Source: SOJA01 sp964598485 (GTDB lineage: Archaea > Thermoproteota > Bathyarchaeia > Bathyarchaeales > Bathycorpusculaceae). From it: DNA of 49,142 nt. The stretch spans positions 1-49,142 of the forward strand of contig CAZRCD010000013.1 of NCBI GenBank assembly GCA_964598485.1, written 5' to 3'. The notes beneath the pieces are model-generated. The model searched no databases, was not told where the DNA came from, and saw only the letters and a list, made by a program, of their open reading frames with translations. This document shows positions 33,231-41,784 of the stretch, piece after piece. Numbering within the stretch: the first letter of the stretch is position 1; every line of letters begins with the position of its first letter. Both the position numbers and the translations under genes were made by a program.

Positions 33231-33431
33231 TTAGGTTGGCATTCCCGGACCATCCATCTCGTCTCCACACGGTTTAACATTCACTTTGTCATCTATTTGC
33301 TCAATGTTGCAAAGTCCAGAGAAGTCAACGTTTCTTTCTGTCACTTGACTGGTTGGGAGCCATACGACAAAAGATGTTGCAACTGCAACGAAAATGGTTA
33401 GGAGAATCAATGGGAGAGGTTTCACTTTCAT
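33231..33431 (-). CDS. Small membrane-anchored or secreted protein
   Basis: The 66 residues comprise an N-terminal hydrophobic helix (PLPLILLTIFVAVATSFVVW) and a short polar external domain with two Cys (GLCNIEQ and VKPCGDE). A complete GGAGGTGA ribosome site 5 bases before the ATG is strong evidence that it is real. The function is unknown. Confidence 0.7.
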   Translation of the reverse strand: MKVKPLPLILLTIFVAVATSFVVWLPTSQVTERNVDFSGLCNIEQIDDKVNVKPCGDEMDGPGMPT

Positions 33432-33748
33432 AGAATCACCTCCTTTATGTTTAGTAAAAAGAATTATACAATCATATTTTTACATTTTGCCTTTTAGAGC
33501 ACAAATAGTTACCGAAAGTAAAAATGGGGCATCTGGATAACATACACGTAAAATTTATGGTTGATGTTTGCATATAATTGTCTTGTTTATTGATGGAAAG
33601 TGTTTCATGCTGAAATTATTGGTTTTGCTAGTATAGCTCTGTGTGATTTTTCTAGAGAAAGGTTCTAAAACACAACCTCAGAAAGCATTTATCTAACATT
33701 TGACAAAAAGCAATGTATTGACAGGAGGATATATTTACGGCAGCGAAA
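33432..33748. other. Intergenic promoter region between divergent genes
   Basis: It holds the leader and probable TATA (AAAAATATGATTG on the reverse strand) of the small membrane protein. GGAGG at 33724 is 19-20 bases before the downstream HTH gene, too far for a normal ribosome site. No ORF or repeat is seen. Confidence 0.35.
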
Positions 33749-33952
33749 ATGGCGAAAACTCTGGAGATACTCGTTGATGGAAAATGGCATGCGCTAAAGG
33801 AGATCAAGCAGAAAACAAAGCTGAACAAGAACCAGATTCAGCAGGTGATAGAGTTTCTAGAAAGATACGGCTTTATATCAGTGGATAAAATGGCGGGGAA
33901 AATAAGACTGGACAAAAGTGTTAAGTTCTTAGCCGAGAACTCTACTTCATAA
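33749..33952 (+). CDS. Small winged-helix protein
   Basis: A 67-residue winged-helix domain (LEILVDGKWHALKEIKQKTK, then LNKNQIQQVIEFLERYGFIS, with a short wing). It has no sensor domain and is probably a DNA-binding regulator. The ribosome site is unusual: GGAGGAT lies about 19 bases upstream with no closer start codon. It converges on the next gene and the two overlap by 11 bases. Confidence 0.7.
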   Translation: MAKTLEILVDGKWHALKEIKQKTKLNKNQIQQVIEFLERYGFISVDKMAGKIRLDKSVKFLAENSTS

Positions 33953-34229
33953 GGCTTTTCAAACCTTTGTAGGCTTCTAAAAACTTTTTGCCCTTGCCAG
34001 TTATCTTGAATAAGCCTGGATTGGACGTTTTGTTGTCACTAACGATTTGTAGAAGCTTCTTGTGAAGCAAAAATTCAAGATAAAATTTCAACTGTTTGAA
34101 ACTTAAGTTACAACGGTACATTAGGTAAGTCTTTCTTACTCCGCCAAAAGAAGCACCAAGAATATCTGCAATTATGTCTAACCTTCCACGATGACTACTG
34201 CTGCTTTGCTTCTTTGGGCTGGCTAACAA
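33942..34229 (-). CDS. ArnR1-like winged-helix regulator
   Basis: A 95-residue wHTH protein with SHRGRLDIIADILGASFGGV, KTYLMYRCNLSFKQLKFYLE and a GLFKITGKGKKFLEAY wing, the pattern of the archaeal ArnR1-like/HTH_45 family. Its target is unknown. It ends inside the convergent small wHTH gene. Confidence 0.82.
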   Translation of the reverse strand: MLASPKKQSSSSHRGRLDIIADILGASFGGVRKTYLMYRCNLSFKQLKFYLEFLLHKKLLQIVSDNKTSNPGLFKITGKGKKFLEAYKGLKSLMK

Positions 34230-34389
34230 ATTTGATATACCCCTCTAAAAGGCTATATCTTCTCCTTCTCCCAACTTATATAATTGGGAAACGATGATTT
34301 AAATGTTCTGAAAATGGAGAAAAGACTAATTTGTGAAATGCTGGGAAGCTGAAAATTATAAAAATTAAGAGACTATGGTTGGTTTTGTC

Positions 34390-34797
34390 TTAGGCACCGT
34401 GTAGTTTTCTTAAAACTTTTTCATAGTTAGCCTCTTTGTCCATGAAAACGCTTATTCTATTGTCACTAACTGTTAAGGAGAGTACCTTTACATTCTTGCC
34501 GGTAACAATGATGCTTCTGACGTCGCCAAGGTTGAAATCTTCTGAAAGTGCTTCGCTTGCGTCGAGTGCTGAAGAGGAAAGAACGGCGTAGTCGATTAGT
34601 TTTGTCGGGTCTTTGAGGTCTATTGCTGCTGAAGTGGAGTTTCTTAGGATGTAACCTATGACGCCGTCGTATGTTTTGATTTCTTCGAGATTTGCGCGTA
34701 AGTTGTTGACGTGGGATTCTTCAATTGTTAGAGGTTCAGTCACAGTGTCGATCTCCTGAATGGGTTCCTTTTTTCTAGCCATAAATGCTGTCTCCAT
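34390..34797 (-). CDS. Roadblock/LC7-domain protein
   Basis: The 135 residues after a 30-residue charged leader show a roadblock/LC7-like fold: YDGVIGYILRNSTSAAIDLK, ALDASEALSEDFNLGDVRSI, and strands IVTGKNVKVLSLTVSDNRIS and VFMDKEANYEKVLRKL. Such proteins often bind small GTPases (as MglB does MglA) or dimerise as scaffolds. Its ATG overlaps the stop of the upstream gene (TAATG), so the two are coupled. No GTPase lies nearby. Confidence 0.7.
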   Translation of the reverse strand: METAFMARKKEPIQEIDTVTEPLTIEESHVNNLRANLEEIKTYDGVIGYILRNSTSAAIDLKDPTKLIDYAVLSSSALDASEALSEDFNLGDVRSIIVTGKNVKVLSLTVSDNRISVFMDKEANYEKVLRKLHGA

Positions 34798-35633
34798 TAA
34801 TATACTAAGGGTTTGACTCTTACTAGCTCGCCTTTCCTAACTTCGAGGTTGAACTGTATTTTTTCAGGCATTCGTATGATTCCTTTTCCTTCGTATTTTG
34901 AATCTTTTATAGGCTTGACCTTGCATCGAGTTGTTTTTCCGTCGAAGGTCTCAACCTCAACTTGATCGATTCTTGTGCTGCCAGAAAATTCTTCCCATTG
35001 TAATAGCATTTCACTGTCAATTCGCACAGTGTCGGATGGCGCGCGCACGCGCGCTAGTAAGCCGCCGAGGTTTTCAATCATGAGCTGGTTCACGGGGAGC
35101 TCGGAAGGCAGAGTTTCAGTTTCTAAGGTTTCCTCTGGCTCTTCTGTCCAGTCTTTTTCAACTGGAGTTTCTGTTTGTTCTTCAAGTTCCTCAGCTACTG
35201 GAGTCTCAGTTTCAATTTTAAGTGAAGGTGTTTTGTTTTTGAGGGGGGCAGGGTTGATCTTGTCTAGGAGTCTGAGGATGGTTGGAATTAAGACGTGGGT
35301 CACGGTGTTTACGTAGTTCATATCTGCTTTTTTTGAGGTGACCGTGACGAGGTAAATGTCGTTCATACAAGAGATGGTTACTCTGCCCTTGCTACCGTCC
35401 AAGGTTATGCCTTCAATGCCGCCTATGGCGTCGGCTTTTTCCAGTATGCCGTCGAAGGAATCTACAAGGTGCACTACGACGTTTTGAGGTGTGTTTTCGT
35501 CTTGGGCTACGATTTCGCCGTCTTCCTTGAACATGAAGGAGTTTTTAATGTCTGGGCATATGTTTTGGATTTCGTTAAGGGTGTTTTTTAGGGCAACGGA
35601 GTAGACTTCATTATCCATGTTTTTCACTTCCAT
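34797..35633 (-). CDS. Roadblock-like protein with acidic linker and C-terminal beta domain
   Basis: About 278 residues. The N-terminal roughly 125 residues resemble a roadblock/LC7 domain (FMFKEDGEIVAQDENTPQNV, VTISCMNDIYLVTVTSKKAD). A Glu/Thr/Pro-rich linker follows, then a beta-rich domain (RIDQVEVETFDGKTTRCKVK, LEVRKGELVRVKPLVY). The frame is open from 35693, but ATG 35633 (or 35618) is after the upstream stop at 35644. Codons for LLARVRAPSD are formed by a GCGCGCACGCGCGCTAG tract at the linker boundary. It is probably a scaffold for the operon's pilin-linked function. Confidence 0.65.
   Translation of the reverse strand: MEVKNMDNEVYSVALKNTLNEIQNICPDIKNSFMFKEDGEIVAQDENTPQNVVVHLVDSFDGILEKADAIGGIEGITLDGSKGRVTISCMNDIYLVTVTSKKADMNYVNTVTHVLIPTILRLLDKINPAPLKNKTPSLKIETETPVAEELEEQTETPVEKDWTEEPEETLETETLPSELPVNQLMIENLGGLLARVRAPSDTVRIDSEMLLQWEEFSGSTRIDQVEVETFDGKTTRCKVKPIKDSKYEGKGIIRMPEKIQFNLEVRKGELVRVKPLVY
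35039..35057. repeat. GC-alternating motif inside a coding region
   Basis: GCGCGCGCACGCGCGCTAG lies in the linker-to-C-domain boundary of the roadblock-like protein. It is the only full copy of the motif found inside a convincing intact gene. Confidence 0.5.
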
Positions 35634-35643
35634 GAGGGCTGTG

Positions 35644-36069
35644 TTATGATATTTTGAAGAGTATGCGTTCTGGGACGCCGTCGTGTTCCACAACGAGGTA
35701 GTTTAGGCCTTCGGTGTCTCCGAGTTGGTCTAGCCATTTTAGTGCTTCACGGGCTTTTTGTAGTATTAGTAGTCTTTCTTGTTGGCTTCGGACGACTTCT
35801 TCTATGGCTGTGAGTTCGTGGAATGGGTTGGCGTCTAAGACTATGTTTAGGTGGCCTATTGTTATTTCTCCTAGGCTTTGGGTTGCGGCTTTTTTGCCTG
35901 CTAGTTTCATGACGACTTCGCGGATTTTCTTTGATTTTTCGGCTAATGCTCTGATGTCGTCTAGTCGGCGTAGGTATTCGCCTAACGTGCTTTTTGTGTT
36001 GCCTATTTTCTTTTCTAGGATATCAGCGATTTCTTCTGCTGAAGTGTATTCTTTTATTTCTACGACCAT
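35644..36069 (-). CDS. Helical protein of a pilin-roadblock operon
   Basis: A 141-residue protein, mostly alpha-helical (ADILEKKIGNTKSTLGEYLR, RALAEKSKKIREVVMKLAGK), with a C-terminal beta segment LNYLVVEHDGVPERILFKI. No family is recognised. It lies between a pilin gene and two roadblock-type genes, all in the same direction, so it may take part in assembly or regulation of the pilus. Confidence 0.65.
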   Translation of the reverse strand: MVVEIKEYTSAEEIADILEKKIGNTKSTLGEYLRRLDDIRALAEKSKKIREVVMKLAGKKAATQSLGEITIGHLNIVLDANPFHELTAIEEVVRSQQERLLILQKAREALKWLDQLGDTEGLNYLVVEHDGVPERILFKIS

Positions 36070-36151
36070 TTTTATTGTACCTCCAAATGGAAATAGAGGG
36101 AATGTGGAGAGTTTTCTTCACCCTACCCCCAATCTCAACAGGGACGGCTTA

Positions 36152-36577
36152 TCAGACTTTATCTTGTCCGCCAGTGAAATGATCTGTAAACTTGTAGCCA
36201 CTTGATGTTACCACTGAAATATCGTAAGATGTACCATTTACATATGCAAAGGTTACTGTGAGCGTTGTGCTAGCTGCTGCTTTGAGAGGCAGTGGTAGGG
36301 TGCCAGTTGGTGTCGTCACGCCTGTTGTCCCGTAATTAACCTGAATCTGATTTATTGTCACGTCTTTCGTTCCAGTATTAGCGATTGTTAAGTTGAACTC
36401 CGTATTGGGGCCTTTCCAACTTAATGTTGAGATCCTGAGTTCTTCTGTTCCCATGAAGCTGAATGTTAGTGCTCCCATCCATGCTGCTACGGCTATGCTG
36501 ACTGCAACTGTTACTGCGATAAGTATGATTGATGCAACTACGGGGCTTAGGGCTTTCTTACTTTTCAATATTTTCAT
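36152..36577 (-). CDS. Archaeal type IV pilin-like protein
   Basis: About 141 residues from ATG 36577, with GGAGG about a dozen bases upstream; a longer open frame to 36607 adds a non-typical basic leader. A class III signal peptide KILKSKKALSPVVASIILIA is present, with predicted cleavage before LSPVV, and the hydrophobic helix forms the filament core. The beta-rich C-domain has FNLTIANTGTKDVTINQIQV. TTTAAAT near 36634 may be its TATA box. Confidence 0.88.
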   Translation of the reverse strand: MKILKSKKALSPVVASIILIAVTVAVSIAVAAWMGALTFSFMGTEELRISTLSWKGPNTEFNLTIANTGTKDVTINQIQVNYGTTGVTTPTGTLPLPLKAAASTTLTVTFAYVNGTSYDISVVTSSGYKFTDHFTGGQDKV

Positions 36578-36766
36578 TTTTTTTCTATCCCTCCTTTTGG
36601 GATTCACGTTAGTGTTAGTGGAAGTGAGGAATTTAAATCTTGCGACTTAAGACACCATATTATTCATGTGTAAAACAAAACTACAACAAACCAAGAACAA
36701 ACAGCCAGCCTATCAACTAAAAAACCGTCAAAAAAGAAACTGTACAACAACAGCAAAGCATTATGC

Positions 36767-37111
36767 TTATGGGCTTATTTTGTCAAAAAACCCCAGCAAG
36801 AACTCTGCAACTTTTTCGCCCAGCTCTGTTATCACATAGTACTTCTTCAGCGGATCTATTGGTATGGGCGTTGCCAAACCTAAGCCTGCAATCTCAATCA
36901 TCCTAGCCCTGAAAGTGCCGTCGCTAAGAGTTAAACCGTTTTCACGCATAAACGTTTTAGCCTCCTTCCATTTTCCACGTTTCATGTGAAGCAAGAAAAT
37001 GCAGTCTATGGCGTGGTCTTTCTCTAGCATGGCTTTGATGGCTGCTGATTTGGGGTTTGTTAGGATATTTTTAATCTTCTCCTCTTCTCCATTCTTCATT
37101 TTACACATCAA
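36767..37111 (-). CDS. Winged-helix-like regulator
   Basis: A 114-residue protein with a probable winged helix (AIDCIFLLHMKRGKWKEAKT, LSDGTFRARMIEIAGLGLAT) and a wing YYVITELGEKVAEFLLGFF. It resembles small archaeal HTH proteins with no named family. It stands alone, next to the pilin operon, and could regulate it. Confidence 0.65.
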   Translation of the reverse strand: MMCKMKNGEEEKIKNILTNPKSAAIKAMLEKDHAIDCIFLLHMKRGKWKEAKTFMRENGLTLSDGTFRARMIEIAGLGLATPIPIDPLKKYYVITELGEKVAEFLLGFFDKISP

Positions 37112-37215
37112 CCTTTAGTTTCTGGTTTCTAATTATAGCATAAACTCTTTTTAAAGATTTAACCTATATTGCGATTTATGACTTATTACAGGATAATATA
37201 ACTTAATTTCTAACG

Positions 37216-37446
37216 TCATTTCCGCTTTCGATATATGTGAACGTTCTCAACAGTGTCGAAGCATTCAAATCCCACCTCAGCAAGTTTACAAGCTTTGTTT
37301 TTCGCTGTCTTAACATGGAACTTGTCGCATGAGACATTGAATAGGGCCTGTTCAAGGTTCATGTACATCTCGGTGGATTTCATGTCTCTGTATCCAAGTA
37401 TTTGCTGGACGTGTATTATGTCTCTTGTTTTGTCGCACTCTTGTAG
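37216..37446 (-). pseudogene. C-terminal remnant of a tyrosine recombinase/integrase
   Basis: The frame reads ECDKTRDIIHVQQILGYRDM, KSTEMYMNLEQALF and KTAKNKACKLAEVGFECFDT, ending VENVHIYRKRK. The 'KTRDIIHVQQILGYRDMKSTEMYMNLE' block, with the catalytic Tyr in EMYMNLE, is the end of archaeal phage-type integrases. The N-terminal part is lost and the frame breaks before the Cys. It marks a decayed integrated element beside the AbiE genes. Confidence 0.78.
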
Positions 37447-37524
37447 CTTTCAAAGAAATAGCAAGCCTAAAAGTTTATGGATATCCTCTCCTTCTTTGGG
37501 ATACTATATTAGATTAGGGGATAA

Positions 37525-38394
37525 CTACTCTATCTCTTCAAGGGCGTCAAAAAACACCTTTAAGATCAAGTGGGCTTCTCCCTGAACTCTTTCTCGTAGC
37601 ACTTCATCTTCTGGAGCAAGAAAATAACCGACTTGAAATGGTCCTTCCGCTCTTGCACTTTTAAATTTTTCCTTAATTTCTTCCAAGGCTTCAACTATAA
37701 TCGGTTCACTAACATATTTACGCAGTTCTTTAACTGCTCTTTTTGGTCCACCTCTAAAATATTTGAGAACAAAATAGATGTCATACGCATCTTTTTCTTT
37801 GTACCTGCCTTTTAATGCTAATCCCTTAGTAGCTATACACCCCACAACATCCGATACCGTTGCCATAACGCTCGTTTCAGCTCCATTAGGCAATACACCT
37901 TCTATAGTGTGCTCAAAGTTATGAGAAAAAACAACACTTGAACCACGAATTACGACGGCTTCTAAATCTTTTTGTACTGCTAAAAACGTATTCCGTGAGA
38001 GTTCTTCCATTTTATCAGGCTCAGTGATGAAATCGACCTCAATCTTATACTCAGCACCGTCCAAACGTGACTTAACAGTGCGAGAAAACCTAAAAGGCAA
38101 CACTTCCCTACTTTCCGCAACATAAGGCTGATAGCCTCTTTTTTCAATCAAAGAGACAATAGTTTCATAAACGCGTAAGTTAATAAGTTGCGGGTTCAAA
38201 ACAAAATCGATATCAATTGACCCACAATGCTTACCTCTATCGCCAAATCTCTCTATGATGAAGTATGGCGCCCATCCCCCACTCAGAACTAAATATTTTC
38301 TGTAGCTACTCAAAACTCTCAAAACTTCAAGCAAAACACTTTTAGATGTCTCAGTAATGCTCTTCGAATAGATCCCGATATTCCAAACGGCCAT
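37525..38394 (-). CDS. AbiEii-type nucleotidyltransferase toxin
   Basis: The 289 residues show a nucleotidyltransferase fold with YLVLSGGWAPYFIIERFG near residue 33, GSIDIDFVLNPQ (DxD) near residue 57, YKIEVDFITEPD near 113 and a KEKDAYDIYFVLKYF motif near 205. These match the AbiEii/AbiGii (type IV toxin, COG4861-like) family. ATG 38394 is preferred (GGTGAT upstream). It is coupled to the AbiEi-like gene upstream, whose stop overlaps its ribosome site. The toxins are thought to transfer nucleotides to tRNA or other targets. Confidence 0.82.
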   Translation of the reverse strand: MAVWNIGIYSKSITETSKSVLLEVLRVLSSYRKYLVLSGGWAPYFIIERFGDRGKHCGSIDIDFVLNPQLINLRVYETIVSLIEKRGYQPYVAESREVLPFRFSRTVKSRLDGAEYKIEVDFITEPDKMEELSRNTFLAVQKDLEAVVIRGSSVVFSHNFEHTIEGVLPNGAETSVMATVSDVVGCIATKGLALKGRYKEKDAYDIYFVLKYFRGGPKRAVKELRKYVSEPIIVEALEEIKEKFKSARAEGPFQVGYFLAPEDEVLRERVQGEAHLILKVFFDALEEIE

Positions 38395-38399
38395 CAGAA

Positions 38400-39056
38400 T
38401 CACCTAAAAACCAACAGTTCCTTCCTCAGATATTCTGCGGCTTCTCTTCCGCGCCTAGGATAATTATATAGATCAACATACAACTGCACATTTGATACCA
38501 CAAACACATCTCTCACTCTTTGAAGGCTATAGAAAACACCTTCATCATAGGGCACGATAAGGAAAACATTACCACCTACTTCTGTTAGTTGGAGGCCTAA
38601 AAGTTCTTCAAACTTATTCATTTTTTCACCTCCAACGTACAAGTGGACATTTGCAGGTCTAACGTGAGGTGCCACAAGTGCCGCTCCAGCATGCAAAGTC
38701 AAAGCATATTTCAAATCCTTTCTACTTATAGAAGCCAATTTGCCAATAAAACCATCAATGTCCCTATGTGGAGAGTAATAGGCTATCACTTTGTTTATCA
38801 AAGCAAAATCATAATAACTAGCCCATCTCGCCAAAAGCTCAGCCGAATTAGTAACAACAATTCTATTAGTCCCAGTTCTTCTACATAGACCCATATTCAG
38901 CAAGGTTTCGATAACTCTATATGCATGACCATATCCAACCCTAGTTTCCTTGGAAAGACCAAGAACACTCCATTCACGCTTCGGATGTGTCAAAAGCACC
39001 CTTAAGATCCTTGAAGCTCTAGGCGAGAAGATATTTCGGATACCCATTGAATTCAC
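38400..39056 (-). CDS. AbiEi-like antitoxin with winged helix
   Basis: About 218 residues. The N-terminal winged helix (ASRILRVLLTHPKREWSVLG, then HAYRVIETLLNMGLCRRTGT) is followed by a C-terminal domain (LTLHAGAALVAPHVRPANVH, VSNVQLYVDLYNYPRRGREA) typical of AbiEi and related type IV antitoxins. It is coupled to the nucleotidyltransferase gene and probably autoregulates through the direct repeats at 39066-39095. Confidence 0.82.
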   Translation of the reverse strand: MNSMGIRNIFSPRASRILRVLLTHPKREWSVLGLSKETRVGYGHAYRVIETLLNMGLCRRTGTNRIVVTNSAELLARWASYYDFALINKVIAYYSPHRDIDGFIGKLASISRKDLKYALTLHAGAALVAPHVRPANVHLYVGGEKMNKFEELLGLQLTEVGGNVFLIVPYDEGVFYSLQRVRDVFVVSNVQLYVDLYNYPRRGREAAEYLRKELLVFR

Positions 39057-39065
39057 AGAATAAAC

Positions 39066-39095
39066 TACTATCCCTCCAGTATATATACTATCCCT
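39066..39095. promoter_or_regulatory. AbiE operator: direct repeats flanking a TATA
   Basis: TACTATCCCT occurs twice (39066-39075 and 39086-39095), a 20-base period, with the palindromic AGTATATATACT between and overlapping. Two sites on the same DNA face around the TATA box suit repression by AbiEi. Confidence 0.6.
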
Positions 39096-39348
39096 AAAAA
39101 GGATAATAACTTAATAGCTTCAGCTTCATTGGTAACTTGTTAAAAGGATCGAAAACTCGAACTGAATACCAGAAAAGAGAATTTGCAAGGAAATCTTTAC
39201 AGTCGCAATTCATGACTACAAGACGTAAGTCCGTCGCCTTTCAAGCATCTCCACAAGCATCCTATATAATACGGGAGGGCTAGCTCTGACCACTAGACTG
39301 AGCACTTTTTCCCACAATATTAAACTAAACTACACAGCCCAATAACGC
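39096..39348. other. Intergenic region before an MFS gene
   Basis: A/T-rich. No gene is visible. It contains leader sequences for the divergent AbiE operon and the MFS transporter. Confidence 0.3.
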
Positions 39349-40608
39349 TTGGAGAAGGAAAAACTATTGACGTTCATAGATAGGCTTAAGACAGAATTCT
39401 CATTCATCAAAGGCAACTACGCCATTCTCGTCGCAAGCTGGATTCTAATAGACTTCGCCATGGAACTCCCAGCAACCTATTACTCACTCTACGTTCTTGA
39501 ACTGGGTGCCACAGAAACAATTCTCGGCATGATAGGACTCTTCTCATTCCTAGCATTAGCTTCAATGCAGTTTCCAGGCGGCTACCTAGCAGACAAATTC
39601 GGCAGAAAATGGCTCATCTCCTCCATGACTTTCGGAGTAGCACTCTGCTACATTTTCTACGCAATAGCCCCCTCATGGCACCTCATCCTAATCGGCGCAG
39701 TACTAATGAGCTTATTCAACTCCACATATCAACCAGCCTTGATGGCGATGATCGCCGACTCCTTATCCCCTGAAAGAAGAGGCATGGGATTCAGCATAAT
39801 CATGCTCATAACAAGTGCTTCCACCACTCCCGCCCCTATTTTCGCAGGCATACTCCACAACCAGTTCGGCTTAATTCAAGGCATGAGAATAGGCTACGGC
39901 ATTGTTGTCGCTTTTTTCTTAATAGCAGCATTCCTCAGACTACTTCGACTAAAAGAAACCGTCGTAAACACTCAAAAGCCCAGTCTAAACGAACTCTTGC
40001 GAAGTTATCCAATTGCCATGAAAGAAAGCTTCAGTGTTTGGAAGAAAGTTCCCAGCTCAATGTTCTACCTATTCCTTTCAACAACAATCATAATATTCGG
40101 AATCGCCGCCGTAAACCTCTACTTTGTCGTGTACGCTGTAAAAATACTCTTAATAGATGAAGCCATCTGGCCTTACATACTAACAGCTTTACCTATCACC
40201 ATGATAATTCTATCCATTCCAATCGGAAAGGCAGTGGATAAGATAAACAGAAAGCTTCCAATTTTAGCAGCGTACATAATTTTTGGAGCCTCGATGTGGC
40301 TTTTCGTTTACGGAGACCTGCCAAGGCTCTTTGTTTCTCTCATACTACTAGGTGTGGGACAAGTTATGATGAACTCAGCTTTCAGTGCTCTGCAAGCTGA
40401 TCTGACTCCAAAGGAACAGCGTGGAAAGGTAAACGGATTCACAAACTTTGCAAACTACATACTGATGGCACTCGGCAGCATAACAGGCGGCATCCTATAC
40501 GAACATGTTTCCCCTCAGCTACCCTTCCTTCTAGCAACAGTCCTAATCATTCCTTCCTTTGTTCTAACGCTAATAATGGTGCATGAACCAGAAAAAAGAG
40601 AACAATAA
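39349..40608 (+). CDS. MFS transporter
   Basis: A 419-residue MFS permease with 12 membrane helices. The loop 2-3 signature is GGYLADKFGRKWLISSMTFG near residue 77, and the second-half counterpart GKAVDKINRKLPILAAYI lies near residue 286. It starts with TTG. It is more similar in layout to multidrug or sugar efflux permeases than to nutrient-specific ones; the substrate is unknown. Confidence 0.85.
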   Translation: MEKEKLLTFIDRLKTEFSFIKGNYAILVASWILIDFAMELPATYYSLYVLELGATETILGMIGLFSFLALASMQFPGGYLADKFGRKWLISSMTFGVALCYIFYAIAPSWHLILIGAVLMSLFNSTYQPALMAMIADSLSPERRGMGFSIIMLITSASTTPAPIFAGILHNQFGLIQGMRIGYGIVVAFFLIAAFLRLLRLKETVVNTQKPSLNELLRSYPIAMKESFSVWKKVPSSMFYLFLSTTIIIFGIAAVNLYFVVYAVKILLIDEAIWPYILTALPITMIILSIPIGKAVDKINRKLPILAAYIIFGASMWLFVYGDLPRLFVSLILLGVGQVMMNSAFSALQADLTPKEQRGKVNGFTNFANYILMALGSITGGILYEHVSPQLPFLLATVLIIPSFVLTLIMVHEPEKREQ

Positions 40609-40687
40609 GCATCCACAGCTAATCTGAAAAAAAAGATAGCCCTTAATATCTGACGCAAACTTTCCCCCCTAATTCTTCATAACCCAA

Positions 40688-41077
40688 ATGACCGATCACG
40701 GAGTTGAAGATAAAATCGTAAACTTTTTCACATGCCACAAAATCTCTCCAGTAGACCTAGTTTATTGGTCTCGGAGAGTTGAAGACCTGCGGGAGATCTA
40801 TAGGCACAGAGAAAAATATCTAAATCCTATCAGTGGAACCCAAAGCAGACCGTCTCCTGAAGAGATAGACCAAAAGATAGAAGCAAAACTGAAGGGGTTC
40901 ATACAGAGCCAAGAGCTAAAGGAAGCGTTTTTAAAGATGTTAAAGGAGAATGGAAACGAAACCTATGAGAGCAAAATAGTTGCCAGCGAAGAAGAACTGA
41001 TTCAGCTTTCCAATAAAGGATATGAATGCCAAATCATTGGGACTAATAAATGGTTAATGAGAAAAAAGCATAATTAA
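40688..41077 (+). CDS. Hypothetical helical protein, accessory region
   Basis: A 129-residue protein rich in charged helices (LVYWSRRVEDLREIYRHREK, KIEAKLKGFIQSQELKEAFL) with a C-terminal beta hairpin (NKGYECQIIGTNKWLMRKK). No family is recognised. It lies 63 bases before a nuclease-like gene and could be its partner. Confidence 0.55.
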   Translation: MTDHGVEDKIVNFFTCHKISPVDLVYWSRRVEDLREIYRHREKYLNPISGTQSRPSPEEIDQKIEAKLKGFIQSQELKEAFLKMLKENGNETYESKIVASEEELIQLSNKGYECQIIGTNKWLMRKKHN

Positions 41078-41140
41078 ACAAAACAAATAGATAACTCTAA
41101 TCCAGAAAGCAAACCAACATAATAGGGGGTTGTAGAAACG

Positions 41141-41728
41141 ATGCTGGTTGACGAGGATAAATTCCAAGCGAGGGTGATGAAAGACCACATATATCGACAT
41201 CATATAAGTTCTCATTCTCAGATTAGGTGGTATGCAAAAGTAACACATATCGGGAGAAAACAGACTATTTCTGAAATAGATTTAGTTGTAGTTGAAGGTT
41301 GCGAGAGAGCTTTTGCGTATGAATTTAAGTTCTTGAGGGGCAAAGACACCAGCGACAATTATAGAAGGATATACCAAGGACTTGGACAAGCGTTGCTATA
41401 TTTTTGGTTTGGTTTCGACCAGAGCACATTATGTATCGGAGTCTCCGAGAATCTTGACATGTCTACACGTAAGAAAATAAAGGCGAAAATAATCCAAGCG
41501 AGTCAAGCGATTGAGATTATAAAGAAGAGTATGCCTTACTTCGGGTGGATGGCATTTTTTGAAGAAAAAGACACGCTGAAGACGTATCGCTTCTTTTTTC
41601 CTAAAGGGAACTTCCCCGTCAGAACAAGTCCGATGCAAAAAGATAGAGAATCAATACTTGCGGGGAATGTGAGAACCAGAGGCGAATCATTCCTTAGGCA
41701 ACATGGATTAGTTCTCTCAAACGTATAG
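41141..41728 (+). CDS. PD-(D/E)xK nuclease-like protein
   Basis: The 195-residue protein has a restriction-endonuclease-like core: TISEIDLVVVEGCERAFAYE with EFKFLRGKD (D, then E-x-K) near residues 49-66, and the helix RRIYQGLGQALLYFWFG. Such nucleases often belong to defence or mobile elements. It forms a possible pair with the upstream hypothetical gene. No helicase or methylase lies next to it. Confidence 0.6.
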   Translation: MLVDEDKFQARVMKDHIYRHHISSHSQIRWYAKVTHIGRKQTISEIDLVVVEGCERAFAYEFKFLRGKDTSDNYRRIYQGLGQALLYFWFGFDQSTLCIGVSENLDMSTRKKIKAKIIQASQAIEIIKKSMPYFGWMAFFEEKDTLKTYRFFFPKGNFPVRTSPMQKDRESILAGNVRTRGESFLRQHGLVLSNV

Positions 41729-41784
41729 CTATCCCACGAAGATTGAACAGAACCGCTCGCAAATATCTTTATCTATCACACAGT

